From an uncultured Clostridia bacterium (GTDB lineage Bacteria > Bacillota > Clostridia > Oscillospirales > Ruminococcaceae): a stretch of 64,000 nt of DNA. Positions within the stretch are counted from its first letter, which is position 1; every line of letters starts with the position of its first letter. The notes below the pieces were generated by a model. It ran no database searches. It saw only the letters and a program-made list of their open reading frames with translations, and was not told the DNA's origin. The stretch spans positions 1 to 64,000 of the forward strand of contig CANQPB010000007.1 in the NCBI GenBank assembly GCA_947625615.1. Reading direction: 5' to 3'. The position numbers and the translations under genes were made by a program. This document shows, one piece after another, positions 20,773-30,900 of the stretch.

Positions 20773-21534
20773 TTAACATATTCTCACGGGTATGCCGTTT
20801 TTGTCAAGAAGCTTTTTCAGCTCGTGGATCGCCACCTCGCGGTAGTGGAAGATCGATGCCGCAAGCCCGGCGTCCGCGTTCGGGACGCTTTTGAAAAGCT
20901 CCACAAAATCCTCGGCCGATCCCGCGCCGCCTGACGCGATTACCGGCACCTTTGCCGTGCCGCACACGTCGTTGAGCATCTCTATGTCGAAGCCGTTTCG
21001 CACGCCGTCGGTGTCTATCGAATTCAGCACGATCTCCCCGGCGCCCTCGTCAACGCAGTATTTAATCCACTCAACCGCGTCGATTCCGGTGTAGTCGCGG
21101 CCGCCGCGCCCGTAAACGCGGTACTCGCCCTTATGCCTCTTTACGTCCGCCGAGATCACCACGCACTGGCTCCCGTAACGCTTTGCGGCCTTTCTGATAA
21201 GCGTTCTGTCGGCAATCGCCCCGCTGTTAACGCTCACCTTGTCGGCGCCGCATTTCAGAACCCTGTCGAAGTCCTCAAACGAGTTGATCCCCCCGCCCAC
21301 AGTCAGCGGAATGAACACCTTCGAGGCCACCTTTGTCAGCACATCGGTAAAAAGCTTTCTGCCGTCCGACGAGGCTGTTATATCGTAGAAGACGAGCTCG
21401 TCGGCCCCGCAGTCGCTGTAATATTCGGCGAGCTCCACCGGGTCGGCGATGTCCTTGTTTCCAACGAAATTAACTCCCTTTGTAACCTTGCCGTCGCGCA
21501 CGTCGAGGCAGGCGATTATCCTTTTTTTCAGCAT
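20773..21534 (-). CDS. hisF: Imidazole glycerol phosphate synthase, cyclase subunit
   Basis: 253 residues of (beta/alpha)8 barrel. Catalytic D11 is in CLDVRDGKVTKGVNF and the second Asp in the ADVKRHKG segment. It uses ammonia from HisH to make imidazole glycerol phosphate and AICAR; the AICAR rejoins the purine route encoded 13 kb upstream. Phosphate-binding GGGI and ASGGAG loops are present. Confidence 0.97.
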   Translation of the reverse strand: MLKKRIIACLDVRDGKVTKGVNFVGNKDIADPVELAEYYSDCGADELVFYDITASSDGRKLFTDVLTKVASKVFIPLTVGGGINSFEDFDRVLKCGADKVSVNSGAIADRTLIRKAAKRYGSQCVVISADVKRHKGEYRVYGRGGRDYTGIDAVEWIKYCVDEGAGEIVLNSIDTDGVRNGFDIEMLNDVCGTAKVPVIASGGAGSAEDFVELFKSVPNADAGLAASIFHYREVAIHELKKLLDKNGIPVRIC

Positions 21535-21553
21535 GTTTTCTCCCTTATGCGAT

Positions 21554-22270
21554 TTATTTTGCGATCCTCACGGCCTCGGCAAGGTCGATTGCGCCCTCGT
21601 AATAGGCCTTCCCTATTATCGCGGCGTCTATTCCGCTCTCCTTTAATGCGGCGATGTCGCCGATATCCGTTACCCCTCCCGAGGCGACGATCTCCATTTT
21701 CAGAGCCTCTTTGAGCTCCTTATAGAGCTTAAGATTCGCCCCGCGCATCTCGCCGTCCCGGCTTATATCGGTGCAGATGATCGCCGAGACGCCCAAATCC
21801 TGCATTCTGCGTGCAAAGTCCCAAAGCCTTATGCCGGAATCCTCAAGCCAGCCCTTCACGGCGATAAACCCGTCCTTGACGTCCGCCCCGACGGCCACAG
21901 CCGCCGTCCCAAAGCGGCGCACCGCCTCGGTTATAAGCTCCTCATTCTCGACCGCCGCCGTCCCGAGTATCACCCTTGAAGCCCCGGCCGAGAGGTAGTT
22001 TTCTATGGTCTCAATGCTCCTGATCCCGCCGCCGATCTCACTGAAAAGCCCGGGGATCCCGAGAATTTTTTTGAGCACCTGCGAGTTTTTCGCCGAGCCG
22101 TCCCTTGCGCCCTCAAGGTCGACAAGGTGAATGCACTCGGCGCCCTTTTTAATAAAATCGCAGGCGACGGAATGGGGATCGTCGCTGTAGACGGTCATTT
22201 TTTGGTAGTCGCCCTTTCTCAGCCTCACGGCTTTGCCGCCGTAGAGGTCAATAGCAGGAAAAATTTTCAT
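21554..22270 (-). CDS. hisA: ProFAR isomerase
   Basis: 238 residues, the sister barrel of HisF. It starts MKIFPAIDLYGGKAVRLRKGDY with catalytic D8; the second Asp is in VGADVKDG. It performs the Amadori isomerisation of ProFAR to PRFAR. It follows hisH by four bases. Confidence 0.97.
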   Translation of the reverse strand: MKIFPAIDLYGGKAVRLRKGDYQKMTVYSDDPHSVACDFIKKGAECIHLVDLEGARDGSAKNSQVLKKILGIPGLFSEIGGGIRSIETIENYLSAGASRVILGTAAVENEELITEAVRRFGTAAVAVGADVKDGFIAVKGWLEDSGIRLWDFARRMQDLGVSAIICTDISRDGEMRGANLKLYKELKEALKMEIVASGGVTDIGDIAALKESGIDAAIIGKAYYEGAIDLAEAVRIAK

Positions 22271-22273
22271 AAT

Positions 22274-22876
22274 TTACATCTCACAGAATGATTTCAGAAT
22301 ATTCAGCCCGGTCTTGCCGCTCTTTTCGGGGTGGAACTGACAGCCCATGACGTTTTTATCCGCGACCGACGCCGTAAGCTCGGCGCCGTAGTCAGTCACC
22401 GCGATCACCGAGGGCGACCCGGCGGCATAGTAGGAGTGCACGAAATACACGCACTCGCCCGATTTTATGTACTTAAATAGGGGGTGCCCCTCGAATTTCA
22501 GCTCGTTCCACCCGATGTGGGGTATTTTGAACCCCTCGGGAATCACGTCGGAAATCGGCCGCACGCTGCCCTTGATAAGCCCGAGGCCGCCGTGCTCACC
22601 GAATTCATAGCTTTTTTCCATCAAAAGCTGCATTCCGAGGCAGATCCCCAAAATCGGCTTTCCCGCGGCCGCCTCTTTAAGAATTGCGTCAAAGAGACCC
22701 GATTTTTTGAGGCGCTCCGCGGCGTCGGCAAAGGCCCCCACGCCGGGCAGAATGATCCTGTCCGCCTCGTTAAGACCCTCCGGCGTGTCGGCCATAACTG
22801 CCTCGGCACCTATAGCGCTGAGCGACGAGCGCAGCGAAAACAAATTCCCGACGCCGTAATCGACGATTGCAAGCAT
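22274..22876 (-). CDS. hisH: Imidazole glycerol phosphate synthase, glutaminase subunit
   Basis: 200 residues. Class I amidotransferase triad: C79 in GICLGMQLL, H182 and E184 in CQFHPEK. It supplies ammonia to HisF. The open frame runs 63 codons further up inside hisB; the start chosen (MLAIVDYGVGNL) gives the normal HisH N-terminus and overlaps the hisB stop by one base (TGATG), so translation is coupled. Confidence 0.96.
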   Translation of the reverse strand: MLAIVDYGVGNLFSLRSSLSAIGAEAVMADTPEGLNEADRIILPGVGAFADAAERLKKSGLFDAILKEAAAGKPILGICLGMQLLMEKSYEFGEHGGLGLIKGSVRPISDVIPEGFKIPHIGWNELKFEGHPLFKYIKSGECVYFVHSYYAAGSPSVIAVTDYGAELTASVADKNVMGCQFHPEKSGKTGLNILKSFCEM

Positions 22877-23463
22877 CAGAGCGCCCCCTTCGTCGAGGGC
22901 ACCGAATCGGAAAATCTCTGATCCGTTTCGGTCGCCGCCCGTAAAGACCTCGCCGCCGATTTGAACGCCCCCTCGATTATGTGGTGGGAGTTTTTCCCGG
23001 CGAGCTGCCTTATGTGCAGGGTGACGCGCGCCTCGCGGACAAACGCCGCGAAAAATTCCTCGCAAAGCTCGGTGTCGAAGTCGCCGACCTTCTCGGCGGG
23101 AATCTCAAGCCCGTAGCCGAGATATGCCCTGCCCGAGATGTCGACCGCCGTCATGATCAGCGCCTCGTCCATCGGAATGATTGCCTCGCCGTAGCGGCTA
23201 ATGCCCTTTTTGTCGCCGACGGCGCTGTTGAACGCCTGCCCGAGCGTAATGCCGATGTCCTCGACCGAGTGGTGGAAATCCACCTCGGTGTCGCCCTTGC
23301 AGGTGACGGAAAGATCAAAACCCGAGTGCCTTGCAAACAGCGTCAGCATGTGATCCAAAAATCCCACGCCGCTCGAGACGTTTGCCTCGCCCTTGCCGTC
23401 AAGATTGATATATAACGAGATATCGGTTTCCGCAGTACTGCGCTTAATTTCGGCTGTTCTCAT
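22876..23463 (-). CDS. hisB: Imidazoleglycerol-phosphate dehydratase
   Basis: 195 residues, the monofunctional size. It has the duplicated metal-binding motifs FLDHML and DFHHSVEDIG, and a matching NSHHIIEGAFKSAARSLR block in the second half. It dehydrates imidazole glycerol phosphate to imidazole acetol phosphate. No fused phosphatase; hisJ does that job. It overlaps the hisC stop by 4 bases. Confidence 0.96.
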   Translation of the reverse strand: MRTAEIKRSTAETDISLYINLDGKGEANVSSGVGFLDHMLTLFARHSGFDLSVTCKGDTEVDFHHSVEDIGITLGQAFNSAVGDKKGISRYGEAIIPMDEALIMTAVDISGRAYLGYGLEIPAEKVGDFDTELCEEFFAAFVREARVTLHIRQLAGKNSHHIIEGAFKSAARSLRAATETDQRFSDSVPSTKGAL

Positions 23464-24530
23464 ATTTTTGCCTCCGAATCAATAATTTCAGCTATATTTT
23501 TTACAAGAATATCCATTTCTTCGTCGCTGCCGACGGTTATCCGAAGATACTCCGAAATCCTCGGCTTATCGAAGTGCCGAACGAGAATTCCGCGCTCCTT
23601 GAGCTTTTCGTAGAGCGTTTTTCCGCCGATTCCGGGGTAGGAGGCGAACAGAAAATTAGCCGAGCTGTCGGTAACTTTAAAGCCCAAACCGCGCAGTTTC
23701 GCGGAGATCCGCTCTCTCGTCGCCGCGATCTTTTTGCAGTTGGCAACGGTGTAGTCTTCGTCCGAAATCGCCCCGATCCCGGCAGCAAGGTTTGTCCGCG
23801 AGAGGTTATACGGGTTTGTCGAGTAGATGATCCGGTAAATGTCGTCGATAATGTCCTTGCAGGCGACGGCAAATCCCACCCTTGCGCCCGCCAGCGAACG
23901 CGACTTTGAAAAGGTTTGCACTACGATCAGATTTTGATATTTTCTCACAAGCGGCACCGCACTGACGCCCCCGAAGTCAACATACGCTTCGTCGATGACG
24001 ACGATATTTTTGGGGTTTGATTCCGCAATCCTACAGATATCCTCCTGAGAAATTGTCAATCCCGTCGGCGCGTTGGGGTTGGCGATAAAAATGTTTTTTT
24101 CAATCCCGATATAGTCCTTAGGGTCGATCGAAAAATCTTGCCTCAGCGGAATGACCGTGAAGGGCACGCCGTTTATCGCCGCGAAAACCGAGTAAAACCC
24201 GTAGGTGATGTCCGCAAACGCTGCGGGGGAGCTCGGCGAGCAAAACGCCTTGAAGATAAAATTCAGCGCCTCGTCCGAACCGTTCGTAACGGCCACATTC
24301 TCTTTCTCGACTCCCAGCCTCTCGGCGATGAGGCCTCTCAGCCCGCCGCCGTCAAGCTCGGGGTAGAGCTGCAGCCTTTTTGCGGCCTCCGCAGCCATCT
24401 CGACGACTTTCGGCGAGGGCGGAAAGGGCGATTCGTTCGTGTTCAGCTTGATAAATTTTTTTCCGACCGGCTGCTCGCCCGGAACATAGGGTTCCAAAGC
24501 CCTCAGCTCCGGCCTAAGAAATTCAGACAT
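23460..24530 (-). CDS. hisC: Histidinol-phosphate aminotransferase
   Basis: 356 residues, fold-type I PLP aminotransferase. Family motifs: NTNESPFPPSP, NGSDEALN, NPNAPTG, DEAYVDF, and the PLP lysine K209 in TFSKSRSLAGARVGF. It converts imidazole acetol phosphate to histidinol phosphate. It has its own internal promoter in the 140-base gap after hisD, with an operator-like palindrome over the -10. GGAGACTG precedes the ATG. Confidence 0.95.
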   Translation of the reverse strand: MSEFLRPELRALEPYVPGEQPVGKKFIKLNTNESPFPPSPKVVEMAAEAAKRLQLYPELDGGGLRGLIAERLGVEKENVAVTNGSDEALNFIFKAFCSPSSPAAFADITYGFYSVFAAINGVPFTVIPLRQDFSIDPKDYIGIEKNIFIANPNAPTGLTISQEDICRIAESNPKNIVVIDEAYVDFGGVSAVPLVRKYQNLIVVQTFSKSRSLAGARVGFAVACKDIIDDIYRIIYSTNPYNLSRTNLAAGIGAISDEDYTVANCKKIAATRERISAKLRGLGFKVTDSSANFLFASYPGIGGKTLYEKLKERGILVRHFDKPRISEYLRITVGSDEEMDILVKNIAEIIDSEAKI

Positions 24531-24554
24531 TTTCAGTCTCCTAACATCATTTTA

Positions 24555-24591
24555 TGTAAAGCATTTTATCTTTACAGATAGCTTAATTCAA
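24555..24591 (-). promoter_or_regulatory. Internal his promoter with operator palindrome over its -10
   Basis: Minus strand TTGAAT (24591-24586), a 17-base spacer and TAAAAT (24568-24563). The -10 lies entirely within a perfect 7-bp inverted repeat TGTAAAG-N8-CTTTACA (24555-24576). A repressor bound here would block RNA polymerase. It would drive hisC to hisJ. A second half-matching copy lies 99 bases upstream. Confidence 0.65.
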
Positions 24592-24653
24592 CGCAAAATC
24601 CGCAATATTTCGTCATTTTCCGGTGATCTCTTATCTCTGCCTCCGGCATTTCA

Positions 24654-24674
24654 TGTAAAGCACATTACCTTTAC
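24654..24674. promoter_or_regulatory. Second TGTAAAG-N8-CTTTAC operator-like repeat at hisD 3' end
   Basis: TGTAAAG (24654-24660), an 8-base spacer and CTTTAC (24669-24674). The spacing is identical to the site at 24555-24576 and the two sites are 99 bases apart. It overlaps the hisD stop codon. Possible co-operative or looping site for the same regulator. Confidence 0.5.
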
Positions 24675-25945
24675 GATTTTATCCTCACCTTAGCGCTCCT
24701 TGCATGGGCGTCAAAGCCCTCTTTCTCGGCGAACGCCGCCACCTTTTCGGCGACCTCGGCAAATGCCTCCTCAGTGAAATAGGTGAACTGCGTTTTTTTC
24801 ACGAAATCGTCCACCGAAAGGGGACTTGAAAATCTCGCGGTGCCGCTCGTCGGCAGGGTGTGGTTCGGCCCGGCGAAGTAGTCGCCCAGCGGCTCGGGGC
24901 AGCTGTTCCCCAAGAAGATCGAGCCCGCGTTTTTGATCTCGCCCAAAAGGTCGAACGGCGCCTCGGTGCAAATTTCAAGGTGCTCGGGGGCGATCTCGTT
25001 CGAAAGCTTCACCGCCTCGCCGATGCTCCCGGCGACGATTATCTTTCCGTTTCTCTCTATAGACGCCCTCGCAATTTCTTCGCGGGGGAGGACTTTCAGC
25101 TGCTTTTCTGTCTCGGCGGCCACCTTTTCGGCGAGATCATAATCGTCGGTGATCAGAACGGCCGTCGCGAGCCTGTCGTGCTCGGCCTGCGACAAAAGAT
25201 CCGCCGCAAGATATTCGGGCTTTGCCGTCCTGTCGGCGATTATCAGGATCTCGCTCGGGCCGGCGATCATGTCAATAGCCACCCGGCCGAACACCTGGCG
25301 CTTCGCCTCGGCGACATACTGGTTGCCGGGGCCGACTATTTTGTCGACGCGCGGCACACTCTCGGTGCCGTAGGCGAGGGCGGCGACTGCCTGCGCCCCG
25401 CCGGTCTTGAATACCCTTGTAACCCCGCCGATCTTTGCTGCGGCGAGGATCTCCGGCATTATTGTTCCGTCGGCGCGGCAGGGGGTGGCCATAACGATCT
25501 CCCGGCAGCCCGCAAGTTTCGCCGGCACAGCGTTCATCAGAACGGTCGAGGGGTAAGCCGCCGTACCGCCGGGGACGTAAAGCCCCACCTTTTCAAGCGG
25601 CATCACCTTCTGGCCCATGACAACACCCGGCTTGTTTGAGAGAACAAACCCGCTGCGGAGCTGATTTTTGTGAAATTCGCGGATATTTTCCGCCGCTTCT
25701 TTCAGAATCTCTAAAAATTCCGGCCTGACCGCCGCCATAGCTTCGTCAAATTCGCGGTTGGTGACCTCTAACTTTTCAAGATCGACTTTCTCAAACTTTT
25801 TTGCATACTCCAAAAGCGCGGAATCGCCGTTTTCGCGGACGTTTGCGATAATTTCCCGCACTGTTTCCGAGACGTCGACGGTCTGCGTGACCCGCTCGAA
25901 CAGCTCGTTTGCGGTCGCCTGCGAGGTTCTCAGTATCTTTATCAT
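24671..25945 (-). CDS. hisD: Histidinol dehydrogenase
   Basis: 424 residues. Family blocks: VPGGTAAYPSTVLMNAVPAK, VDKIVGPGNQYVAEAKR, AGPSEILIIAD, the zinc-site SQAEHD, and GPNHTLPTSG with catalytic His. It oxidises histidinol twice to histidine with NAD and zinc. It follows hisG by 8 bases and is followed by a 140-base regulatory gap before hisC. Confidence 0.96.
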   Translation of the reverse strand: MIKILRTSQATANELFERVTQTVDVSETVREIIANVRENGDSALLEYAKKFEKVDLEKLEVTNREFDEAMAAVRPEFLEILKEAAENIREFHKNQLRSGFVLSNKPGVVMGQKVMPLEKVGLYVPGGTAAYPSTVLMNAVPAKLAGCREIVMATPCRADGTIMPEILAAAKIGGVTRVFKTGGAQAVAALAYGTESVPRVDKIVGPGNQYVAEAKRQVFGRVAIDMIAGPSEILIIADRTAKPEYLAADLLSQAEHDRLATAVLITDDYDLAEKVAAETEKQLKVLPREEIARASIERNGKIIVAGSIGEAVKLSNEIAPEHLEICTEAPFDLLGEIKNAGSIFLGNSCPEPLGDYFAGPNHTLPTSGTARFSSPLSVDDFVKKTQFTYFTEEAFAEVAEKVAAFAEKEGFDAHARSAKVRIKS

Positions 25946-25953
25946 GGCTAAAT

Positions 25954-26592
25954 TTATTCTCCTTTGGATTTTAATTCGGTGAGCCGGTTTTTGATTTCTG
26001 TTATCCTTTCGCGCTTGAAGCGATAGCTCGGCTTGTTGGCAATCAGCCTCGCCGAGACCTCAAACAGCGTGTTTTTCACTTCAAGATCGTTCTGCTTAAG
26101 GGTGGCGCCCGTCTCGACGATGTCTACGATGACGTCGGAAAGGCCGAGTATCGGCGCAAGCTCAATCGAACCGTTCAGCTTGATGATCTCTATGTCGCGG
26201 CCGGTCGAGCTGTAGTAATCCTTTGCCACGTTTGCAAATTTTGTCGCCACCCTAAGGGTTTTCTTGCGGTCGTCCTTAAAGCCGCGGGGGCCCGCCACCG
26301 TCATTCGGCATTTTCCGAGGCCGGTGTCAAAAAGCTCGTAGACGTCGGGGCGGTATTCCGAAAGAATGTCCAGCCCCGCGACGCCTATATCCGCCGCGCC
26401 CTTTTCGACGTAGATTGCCACGTCCGAGGGCTTTACCCAGAAATATCTCACTCCCGCCTCGGGGTTTTCAAACGTGAGCCGCCTCCCGGGATTTTCAATT
26501 TCGGGGCAGCGGTATCCCGCGGCCGCGAACATCTCGTAAACCCTGTCGCCGAGCCTTCCCTTCGGCAGGGCGATGTTTATAATGTCACTCAA
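25954..26592 (-). CDS. hisG: ATP phosphoribosyltransferase, short (HisG-S) catalytic subunit
   Basis: 212 residues, so the short form that lacks the C-terminal regulatory domain and needs HisZ. It starts INIALPKGRLGDRVYEMF and contains the PRPP-site segment DVIVDIVETGATLKQNDLE. It makes phosphoribosyl-ATP, the committed step. It overlaps hisZ by 8 bases, consistent with a hetero-octameric HisG-HisZ complex. Confidence 0.96.
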   Translation of the reverse strand: MSDIINIALPKGRLGDRVYEMFAAAGYRCPEIENPGRRLTFENPEAGVRYFWVKPSDVAIYVEKGAADIGVAGLDILSEYRPDVYELFDTGLGKCRMTVAGPRGFKDDRKKTLRVATKFANVAKDYYSSTGRDIEIIKLNGSIELAPILGLSDVIVDIVETGATLKQNDLEVKNTLFEVSARLIANKPSYRFKRERITEIKNRLTELKSKGE

Positions 26593-27670
26593 CCCTGCGC
26601 ACCCCGCTTCCGTCGACAGTGTAAATTTTTCTGAATTTCATGTTATCCGGCCGCGAGCTCATCGCGCAGACGCTTTCTCCGTTTTCGGACAGCGCCTTTT
26701 TTGCCTTGAAGATCTCCGCGGCGGGAACATTATCTTTGTATAGCAGAAGTATGTCCGCGTCGACGTCCTGCCCGTCTTCAAAGAGGGGATCGAGCGCGTC
26801 GAGGTAAAGTGCAAAGCCTATTGCCCGGGCGGATTTTTTCAGCTTTTTCATCAGGCCGTCGTACTGCCCGCCGCTCAGCACCCCCGAGGGAACGCCGTCG
26901 ATATAACCTTTAAAGAAGATGCCGCTGTAGTATCTCAGATCTCCGACGGTGGAAAAATCAACCCTCACCGCCGAGGAAAATTCACTTCCCAAAAGCTCGC
27001 AGGTGTCGCAGAAAAGATCTATCGAATCCTGCGGGGCAAGCTCTGAAAGAAGCTTCCTTATTTCGCCCGAAGCATCTTCAGCCGGAAGATCAAGCTGCGA
27101 AAGCTTCAGAAGCTTTTCCGAGGCGTCGCCGTCAATCTGCTCGCGCTTAAGAAGCTGCCCGAGGCCGTCGGAATTTTTATCGCCGATAAGGCGGAAGGCC
27201 TCTTTTTTGGCGGGCTCGTTGAGCCCGGCGGCTTCAAGCGCCTGCCTCATAAGCCCGAGATGCGAAACGGCGAGCTCGTAGCTTTCGGATATCGTCCTTA
27301 GGCTTTGCGCCGCCAGAGCCAGCACCTCGCAGACGCAGTATTCGTCAATTTTTCCGATGCATTCAAGCCCGGCCTGCGCAATCTCCTTAAAGCTGAGGCC
27401 AGCCGCGCGGTAGACGTTTTCGTGATAGTAAAGCTTTTCAATGCCCTCTTCGGGGCAGTTTTTCACGATCGAAAGGGTGACGTCCGGCTTCAAAGCCATA
27501 AGCCGCCCGTCGAGATCGGTAAAGGTGAGCACGTTTTCCGAGACTAAAAAGTCCTTGTTTTCGGCGTAAAGGTCGTACTCTTCAAATTTAGACATCTTGT
27601 AGCGGCGGTATCCCGCGCTCTCAAAAACGGCTCTTAAGCGGCGGTGAAGCTCGCTCTTGGAATAATTCAT
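26585..27670 (-). CDS. hisZ: ATP phosphoribosyltransferase regulatory subunit (HisRS-like)
   Basis: 361 residues related to the catalytic core of class II histidyl-tRNA synthetase (LTFTDLDGRLMALKPDVTLSIVKN; SGGQYDGLMKKL) but without an anticodon-binding domain. It serves as the histidine-sensing partner of short HisG. First gene of the operon; its promoter is 32 bases upstream, leaving no room for a T-box leader. Confidence 0.92.
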   Translation of the reverse strand: MNYSKSELHRRLRAVFESAGYRRYKMSKFEEYDLYAENKDFLVSENVLTFTDLDGRLMALKPDVTLSIVKNCPEEGIEKLYYHENVYRAAGLSFKEIAQAGLECIGKIDEYCVCEVLALAAQSLRTISESYELAVSHLGLMRQALEAAGLNEPAKKEAFRLIGDKNSDGLGQLLKREQIDGDASEKLLKLSQLDLPAEDASGEIRKLLSELAPQDSIDLFCDTCELLGSEFSSAVRVDFSTVGDLRYYSGIFFKGYIDGVPSGVLSGGQYDGLMKKLKKSARAIGFALYLDALDPLFEDGQDVDADILLLYKDNVPAAEIFKAKKALSENGESVCAMSSRPDNMKFRKIYTVDGSGVRRVE

Positions 27671-27701
27671 TTAAAACTCTCTTTCGTTGGGTAGTGCAGT
27701 T

Positions 27702-27730
27702 ATTTTATCATAGTAGCAGGCTAAAGTCAA
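27702..27730 (-). promoter_or_regulatory. Main promoter of the his operon
   Basis: Minus strand TTGACT (27730-27725), a 17-base spacer and TAAAAT (27707-27702), with TG one base before the -10. The leader is only about 25-30 nt. No operator like those inside the operon was seen here. Confidence 0.75.
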
Positions 27731-27844
27731 GCAAAACTTTCCGCCTTTTATAAATTTCGTAGATTTAAACAAAATCGGAGGCATCGCCTTTGAGTGTATG
27801 CGTCCGATTAGCTAAAATTTGACCTTTGCATTAACTGCCGGCTT

Positions 27845-27938
27845 GGCGCAGCCCCCGCCCGCGCTTCGCGCGGGCTGCCCCGGCCCCCTCTGGGGGGGCC
27901 GGGGGCGCCGTCCCTGCGGGACGGCGCGGGGCTGCGCC
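27845..27938. repeat. Three-armed GC-rich hairpin element, copy B (3' of purL)
   Basis: Outer stem GGCGCAGCCCC (27845-27855) / GGGGCTGCGCC (27928-27938). Arms: 27857-27864/27868-27875 (8 bp, TTC loop), 27878-27888/27894-27904 (11 bp) and 27905-27914/27918-27927 (10 bp, TGC loop). It has the same design as copies A and C with different arm sequence. It lies 23 bases after the purL stop, so it may help end or protect the purine mRNA. Confidence 0.85.
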
Positions 27939-27961
27939 CCGATTTTGCAGGCTGTGCGATT

Positions 27962-30900
27962 TTACTTAAAGTATTCAACCGCGGCCCTGAACATGCCTAT
28001 GTCGTAGTTGCCCGGCACGTTCTTATAGAGCCCCGAGCCTATCCTCTCGGAATGTCCCATTTTGCCGAACACCCTGCCGTCCGGCGAGGTGATGCCCTCT
28101 ATTGCATACATCGAGTCGTTCGGGTTGAAGTGAATATCCGAGGTCGCGTTTCCGTCGAGGTCTACATACTGCGTCGCGACCTGTCCGTTATCGATAAGTT
28201 TTTTGATCATCTCTTCGCTCGCAAGGAAGCGCCCCTCGCCGTGAGATATCGGCACGTTGATGATGTCGCCGACATTCACGTTTCTGAGCCAAGGCGACTT
28301 GTTCGAGGCTATCCTCGTTCTGACTATCCTCGACTGGTGCCGCGAGATGGTGTTGAAGCTGAGGGTGGGGAATGACGGATCTGCGTCAAGAATCTCCCCG
28401 TATGTCACAAGCCCGAGCTTTATAAGCGCCTGGAAGCCGTTGCATATGCCGCAGATAAGCCCGTCACGCCTGTTCAGCAGGTTCATGACCTCCTCGCGGA
28501 TCTTCTGATTGCGGAAGAACGCGCAGATGAATTTTGCCGATCCGTCCGGTTCGTCTCCTCCCGAAAATCCTCCCGGAATGAATATCATCTGCGAGGTCTT
28601 AAGCTCGCTTGCGAATTTTTCCACGCTCTCGGCGATGCCTGCCGCCGAAAGGTTGTTTATAACCGTAATGACCGGCTCGGCTCCCGCGTCGCGCATGGCT
28701 TTCGCGCTGTCATATTCGCAGTTTGTCCCCGGGAATGCCGGGATAAGCACCTTCGGCTTTGCGGTTTTAACGGCAGGGGAGGCCTTGCTGCGGCCGTCAT
28801 AGCTTATGTTCGGTATCTTTTCGCCGCCCTGCCTGATATTGCAGCTGTAAACTCCCTCAAGCTTGTCCTCATATGCGCCGAGCAGCCCGTCGAGCGATAC
28901 CGCCTCGCCGCCAAAGGAAATAACTCTGTCCTCAACGGTTCTGCCGACAGTTCTGCCTATGTCGCTTCCGTCGGTAAGCTCGACAAGGAACGCGCCGCAC
29001 TTAAGCCCGAAGATCTCGTCAAGGCTCATGCCGCGGTCGAATTCAAAGCCGATTCCGTTTCCTATCGCCATCTTGAAGACCGCTTCGGCAATTCCGCCGA
29101 TGCCGGGGGTATAGGCCGAAACCGCTTTACCGCTTCTTATAAGCCCTGTCACCTCCGAGTATACCTCCGTCAGCGACTTCGTCTCGGGCAGACCGTTTTC
29201 GTCGCATTTCGGCTCTATCAGCGCAACGCGGCGGCCCGCGCTCTTAAATTCGGGGGATATGACGTCCGAGGTCTTCCCTGTGGTAACCGCGAACGAAACG
29301 AGCGTCGGCGGCACGTCGAGATCCTCAAAGCTTCCGCTCATAGAATCCTTTCCGCCGATTGCCCCTATACCGAGGTCTAACTGCGCCCTGAACGCGCCCA
29401 AAAGTGCGGCCAGCGGCTTGCCCCAGCGCTTGCCGTCCCGGCCGGGGTGTTCAAAATATTCCTGGAAGGTCAGGTAAACGTCCTTGAATTCCGCGCCGGT
29501 GGCGATAAGCTTCGAGACCGATTCCACCACCGCCGAATACGCGCCGTGATAGGGGCTCTGCTCGGTCAGATAGGGGTTATATCCCCAGGCCATAAAGGAG
29601 CAGTCGTCGGTGTGCTTTTTCTCGACAGAGATCTTCTGCACCATCGCCTGAATCGGCGTCAGCTGATTTTTCCCGCCGAAGGGCATAAGCACCGTTCCCG
29701 CGCCTATCGTCGAATCGAACCTCTCCGAAAGGCCTCTTTTTGAGCATATGTTCAGGTCGCTCGCCATCGAGGTGATGTTTTCTTTGAATCCGCCGTTTAT
29801 TTCGCGCGCTTTTAATGCGGGAGCTGCGGGCGTCACGGTAATGTGCTTTTCCGCGCCGTTTGAATTGAGAAACTCCCTGCTTATGTCAACGATTTTTTTG
29901 CCGTTCCAGTTCATCACAAGCCTCGGCTCGCTCTGCACCTTTGCCACCGGGCAGGCCTGCAAATTTTCCTCGTGCGCAAGCTCAAGGAATCTTTTTACGT
30001 CCTCCGGCGCCACAACGACCGCCATTCTCTCCTGAGATTCCGAAATGGCGAGCTCGGTGCCGTCGAGGCCGTCATACTTTTTCGGCACGGCGTTCAGGTC
30101 TATCTCCAGCCCGTCGGCAAGCTCTCCGATGGCCACCGAAACGCCGCCCGCGCCGAAATCGTTGCAGCGCTTTATGAGCTTAGACGCTTCCGCGTTCCTG
30201 AAAAGCCTTTGCAGCTTTCTCTCCTCGGGGGCGTTGCCCTTTTGCACCTCTGCACCGCAGGTCTCAACGGAATGCGCGTTATGCGCCTTCGAAGAGCCTG
30301 TCGCCCCGCCTATGCCGTCGCGGCCGGTTGAGCCGCCCAGCAGGATAACCACGTCGCCGGGGGCGGGAACCTCTCTGCGGACGTTCTCCTGCGGGGTCGC
30401 CGCGATGACCGCGCCAATCTCCATTCTCTTCGCGGCATATCCGGGGTGGTAAATCTCATCAACAATGCCGGTGGCGAGGCCTATCTGGTTGCCGTAGGAG
30501 GAATACCCCGCCGCGGCGGTGGTGACAAGCTTTCTCTGCGGAAGCTTGCCGGGAATAGTCTCGGAAACGGGTACTGTCGGGTCGGCAGCGCCGGTAACAC
30601 GCATGGCTCCGTAAACATATGACCTCCCCGAGAGGGGATCGCGTATGGCGCCGCCTATGCAGGTTGCCGCGCCGCCGAACGGCTCGATCTCGGTCGGGTG
30701 GTTGTGCGTCTCGTTTTTAAAGAGAAGAAGCCAAGGCTCCTTTTTGCCGTCCGCCTCGATTTCTATTTTAACCGTGCAGGCGTTGATCTCCTCCGATTCG
30801 TCAAGCTTCGGCAGCTTTCCGACGGATTTCAGATATTTAACCGCTACTGTCGCAAGATCCATAAGGCAGACCGGCTTTTTGTCGCCCACCCTGCGGCGCA

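Noticed and set aside
27671..27701. T-box leader for histidine before hisZ
   Set aside because: The promoter leaves only about 25-30 nt of leader, far too short for a T-box.
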